In this document: piece by piece, positions 34,501 to 36,943 of the stretch
Position numbering within the stretch: the first letter of the stretch is position 1
Layout: each line of letters opens with the position of its first letter
NCBI GenBank assembly: GCA_903938485.1
Contig: CAJADF010000039.1
Coordinates: 1 to 36,943, forward strand
DNA from: an uncultured Methylococcaceae bacterium
GTDB taxonomy: Bacteria; Pseudomonadota; Gammaproteobacteria; Methylococcales; Methylomonadaceae
Direction of reading: 5' to 3'
DNA length: 36,943 bases
Translations under genes and position numbers: made by a program
The notes under the pieces: model-generated
The model's database searches: none
The model's input: only the letters and a program-made list of their open reading frames with translations
What the model was told of the DNA's origin: nothing

Positions 34501-36892
34501 CAATATTATTGATACTATCGGTGGTAACTACTCACGTATTTCCGATAACCAATTAACGTTTAAACCATTAACTGATCCTGCAACAGGCGCACTAGGTACA
34601 ACACCGGTCACTGTACAATTTCAACCAAAATCAATTGTTGAAGATTGGACACAAGACTATGGTCGTATGACGGCGTTATTAGGTGTAGAGATGCCACGTA
34701 CATCAGCGGTTGTGCAAACATCAAATCCGATGAGTTACATCGATGCGCCAACTGAAATCGTAAAAATGACGCCGAATGATGCAACCCCTGTGTCAGCTCA
34801 AATGGCAGATGGTACGCAAATCTGGAAAATCACCCATAACGGTGTTGATACCCATGCGATCCATTTCCATTTATTCCACGTACAGTTAATTAACCGCGTG
34901 GGTTGGGATGGTGGTATGCGTCCGGTCGAGTTAAACGAAATGGGTTGGAAAGATATTATCCGCATGAACCCATTAGAAGATGCGATTGTTGCTTTACGTC
35001 CAAAACAAATGACAATTCCTTGGAAATTAGGTAACAGTCATCATTTATTGGATCCGACTAAAGCGGCGACTGCAGACCCTGCATTGTTCTATAACTTCAA
35101 CCCAGTATCACCGGTTCAGTCAAACGTGACCAACTTGGTGGCTAACTTCGGTTACGAGTATTTATGGCACTGTCATATCTTGGGTCATGAAGAAAATGAC
35201 ATGATGCGTCCTATTATCGTAGCGAATGAGCCTGAACAACCGACGATACAACAAGTAACCGCCGGAACAACTGGGTCTTTTGTGGTGAACTGGATTGATA
35301 ATTCAATGACCTCAAACTGGGCGAAAATAGAGCGCGCTTCTGATGCGGCCTTTACTCAAAATCTCGTGAGCTTTAATGCGGTACAAACAGAATGTGCTTC
35401 ACAAACTGGTTGTGCGAGAAGTTATACGGATAGAACAGCGCCTGCGTCAGGATCTGTTTACTACCGTGTGACCTCTATGAACACGGTAGGTGCAGGTGCA
35501 GGTCGTCAAGATATGGGCTACAACCCAGATGGTACTTATGTAGCGATGATGCCACCGGAGTTAAATAGCTTATTCCCAGGTGGTCAAGGTGGTTTTGATG
35601 GTTATGGTAACCAAACAGCAAACTCTGTGATGTCTGCAACGGTCGGTTTAACACCGGTAGCTAGCCTTCTTAACAGCACAACAGCTTTTGGTGGTCAGTT
35701 TGTAAATACGACTAGCGCGGCACAAACAGTGACTGTTAAAAACATTGGTTTACTACCTTTAGGTATTACCAGTGCACCGACGGCCTCTGCCGGTTACGCT
35801 GTGACAGCAAATAACTGTTTAGGTGTGACATTGGTGACTAACGCAACATGTACTATTAATGTCACGTTTAGACCGACTGCTGCAGGCGCTGCTAACGGTA
35901 CGTTAAGCATACCGACTAATGATTCGGCTCATAACCCATTAGTTGCGAACTTAACAGGTACAGGTACGGCACCGATAGCAAGTTTGGTCTCTTCATTAGC
36001 TTTTGGTAATGTTAATAACTTGACGACAAGTGCGGCACAAGCGATTGTGGTAAGCAACACGGGTACTGATGCATTAACATTCAGCAACATTGTGTTGAGT
36101 GGTGCTTCTTATGCTATCTCATCAACAACGTGTGCGACTGCAACCCCTGTTCCTGCGGGTGGTTTCTGTACAATCGATGTGACATTCAGTCCAACAGCGA
36201 TTGGTTCAGCGACGGGTGCGTTAACGTTAACGGATAACAGTGCTGGCGTAACCGGCTCTCGTCAAGTGGTTAACTTAAGTGGTGCAGGTGTAGCGCCTGC
36301 AGGTGTCGTTGTTCCTGGAGCAACAAGCACACCTACGGCAATAGGTGTGACTAACACAGCCTTAACACTAAACTGGACAGCACCGACTACAGGTGGAGCG
36401 GTTACGTCTTACACCGTACAACGTGCAACTAATGCAGGTTTTAGCACTGGGTTGACAACGACTACAGGCATTACGACCACTACGTTGAATGTGACTGGCT
36501 TAACACCGGGTGTGACTTATTACTTCCGAGTAGGAGCGGTGAACGCAGCGGGTAATGGTGCAAACTCAGCGACGTTAACTCAAGCGACAACTGTACCGAT
36601 TCCTGCACCCGCAGCACCTACAGGCATCACTTCCGTAGGGGGTACAACCGGTGCTCCGATTACTGCAGCTCTTAGATGGACTGCGGTGACTGGAGCGACT
36701 TCGTACGACGTGATGTGGGGTACTGCTGCACAGATAACCGCTAATACAGGGACTATCGTAAACAATGCAACGTCAGGTGGCCAAATCACCATGGCAGTTG
36801 CATCGAGAACAACGGTATCGATGAAAGTGCGCGCTGTAGGACCTGGCGGTGCTGGAGCGTGGTCTACTGTAGCGACGGCAAGAGCACAGTAA
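31532..36892 (+). CDS. Second giant exported multicopper oxidase (paralogue)
   Basis: Protein of 1786 residues, paralogous to the oxidase at 6345-11345. A Sec-type signal is followed by PPPGPGxIPDYFGVxPN. Copper motifs: HLHGG (343-347), YHDH with TRLNVYAG (446-461), HAIHFH (1108-1113) and HCHILGHEENDMM (1213-1225), with C1214 and M1224 as type 1 ligands. It has its own insert between the first two motifs, which are 103 residues apart against about 50 in CotA. After the core: fibronectin-III-like (~1233-1375), two HYDIN-like domains (~1376-1480, 1481-1587) and two more fibronectin-III-like domains (~1595-1690, ~1695-1786), whereas the paralogue has one HYDIN-like domain and a different end. 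Secreted or surface-bound metal or phenol oxidase; substrate unknown. Confidence 0.87.
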   Translation: MITNLNKAIKNILMASSMAVVSASTMASVGVQIPPPGPGQIPDYFGVTPNFAESPSPRFVTVSVIDGGPSGGGGTGAVLAATNYDYNVEVYTPGVTDVQVVNGGSGYSNATSVYLNGAAGVTPVRVTPVIVNGTIVSILQFDQFLRDSAGNLTATANPAWVGNNALTPYLQTSSATKFNTPIAGTGIRKFVDALPGLAFVGGAKSSYTGAYNFGGTDVNGNAITAGQNNLGQQIPQATADTTTFPGSDYYVIGEVEYKQKLHSDLPATHLRGYVQLDASNRPIGKPQYLGPIIVAQKDRPVRVKLVNLLSQTADVSGAKGHLTVPVDVTYMAANDTFNRTALHLHGGNTPYISDGTPRQWVKPKGEGVGSMPADGSNPTNLGYNKGVSAANVPDMWFDAAGNLLPNSSTCTQGTITCTTAGATNNPGDGSLTFYFTNQQSARLMFYHDHTEGTTRLNVYAGLAAPYLLQDPTELDLINGTNLSGNNTSGLNGAPVQVLPPLADTIPLIIQEKTFVANDTIPVLNFYGAFKSQLNSQDPTWNWGALKAGFTDGIQSGSVQDTNGTGDLWVPHVFMTNQNPGDISGANSVGRWDYGPWFWPPFIGIQHGQILNPYYDPACNSANNTMGWCEGQWIPGIPNGNTMTNADLTALYNAIPADPSVLASDVTAAIASQQTLSSPTGTPEAFNDTPLVNGTVYPYVNVDPKPYRFRILSIADDRAINLSLVVAASKNSDTTAAANTGTNSSAIMCDGTTAVNPADCTEVKMVPFDRSQDAVSPFPAHTRGDLQDNGWYTSQKGGVTFDGRPSGVFDPRTRGPMMVQVGVDGGFLSSPVPIYNKPINYEYNLKNIVVTNVKEHALLLGPAERADVVVDFSNFAGSTILMYNDAPAALPAFDLRLDYYTGDPDNTDTGGTFSTVPGYGPNTRTLLQIRVSNNGGAVAASAHPDDLGVYDDGTNTGTVSPTLVNAIQTAFRKSQEPIIVPQAVYNSTYGNNIIDTIGGNYSRISDNQLTFKPLTDPATGALGTTPVTVQFQPKSIVEDWTQDYGRMTALLGVEMPRTSAVVQTSNPMSYIDAPTEIVKMTPNDATPVSAQMADGTQIWKITHNGVDTHAIHFHLFHVQLINRVGWDGGMRPVELNEMGWKDIIRMNPLEDAIVALRPKQMTIPWKLGNSHHLLDPTKAATADPALFYNFNPVSPVQSNVTNLVANFGYEYLWHCHILGHEENDMMRPIIVANEPEQPTIQQVTAGTTGSFVVNWIDNSMTSNWAKIERASDAAFTQNLVSFNAVQTECASQTGCARSYTDRTAPASGSVYYRVTSMNTVGAGAGRQDMGYNPDGTYVAMMPPELNSLFPGGQGGFDGYGNQTANSVMSATVGLTPVASLLNSTTAFGGQFVNTTSAAQTVTVKNIGLLPLGITSAPTASAGYAVTANNCLGVTLVTNATCTINVTFRPTAAGAANGTLSIPTNDSAHNPLVANLTGTGTAPIASLVSSLAFGNVNNLTTSAAQAIVVSNTGTDALTFSNIVLSGASYAISSTTCATATPVPAGGFCTIDVTFSPTAIGSATGALTLTDNSAGVTGSRQVVNLSGAGVAPAGVVVPGATSTPTAIGVTNTALTLNWTAPTTGGAVTSYTVQRATNAGFSTGLTTTTGITTTTLNVTGLTPGVTYYFRVGAVNAAGNGANSATLTQATTVPIPAPAAPTGITSVGGTTGAPITAALRWTAVTGATSYDVMWGTAAQITANTGTIVNNATSGGQITMAVASRTTVSMKVRAVGPGGAGAWSTVATARAQ

Positions 36893-36904
36893 GGGTTAAC
36901 AGGA

Positions 36905-36931
36905 TTGGGTTGCAGGAAAATCGCAACCCAA
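36905..36931 (+). terminator. Hairpin after the second oxidase gene
   Basis: TTGGGTTGC (36905-36913) pairs perfectly with GCAACCCAA (36923-36931) around a 9-nt loop, 12 bases past the stop. Only 12 bases of window remain, so a following T-tract cannot be fully judged (none within them). Its core resembles the hairpin after the first oxidase gene. Confidence 0.6.
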
Positions 36932-36943
36932 GACTTAAGCCTG

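Noticed and set aside
6345-36892. Composite transposon carrying genes between the two oxidase cassettes
   Set aside because: No transposase, terminal inverted repeats or target duplications seen, and the genes between are ordinary chromosomal functions in several operons.

Overview
The window is AT-rich DNA from a proteobacterium, most likely a gammaproteobacterium. The signs are proteobacterial-type GshA, EttA, S-methyl-5'-thioinosine phosphorylase, NagZ, a type IV pilin and a VpsR-like activator. A methanotroph (Methylococcales) or a Thiotrichales-type organism would fit the gene mix, but no marker in the window decides between them. I see no rRNA, tRNA, CRISPR array, transposase or phage gene.

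Layout. 1-2658: the end of an unidentified gene (possibly a SPOR domain), then a tight RegB/RegA-type redox two-component pair and a family-5 uracil-DNA glycosylase. 2977-6076: type IV pilin, a secreted Gly/His/Tyr-rich protein, a glycine-zipper lipoprotein and an enhancer-binding regulator with a degenerate receiver domain. 6345-11623 (minus strand): a small secreted protein overlapping a 1666-residue multicopper oxidase. 12307-15128: LprI-like lipoprotein, Sel1-repeat protein, DUF1993 and DUF4870 proteins. 15137-20187 (minus): complete hoxFUYHW operon for an NAD-reducing [NiFe] hydrogenase and its maturation protease, with a good sigma70-type promoter at 20232-20260. 20248-22574 (minus): nagZ, hypoxanthine phosphoribosyltransferase and methylthioinosine phosphorylase. 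22748-23789: DUF3047 protein and a 42-bp tandem repeat array. 23790-27832 (minus): gshA, cysH and ettA, ending in a clear intrinsic terminator. 27915-30654: recQ and a flavin reductase. 31218-36892: a second small secreted protein overlapping a second giant multicopper oxidase (1786 residues).

The most striking content is the pair of two-gene cassettes on opposite strands about 20 kb apart. In each, a short exported basic protein with a shared KSxNxRQ...RKxAA core is joined by a 4-nt ATGA overlap to an exported, greatly enlarged CotA/laccase-like multicopper oxidase with fibronectin-III-like and HYDIN-like modules at its C-terminus. Size and architecture recall the MofA-type proteins linked to manganese oxidation, but the substrate cannot be read from sequence. 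I infer that the small protein is a dedicated partner (metal delivery, folding, export or subunit).

Functional links: HoxW matures HoxH for the hydrogenase. Methylthioinosine phosphorylase releases hypoxanthine, which the adjacent phosphoribosyltransferase converts to IMP. CysH and GshA form a sulfate-to-glutathione pair. RegBA-type systems control hydrogenase and respiratory genes in some other bacteria, so a link with the hox operon is possible but not shown here.
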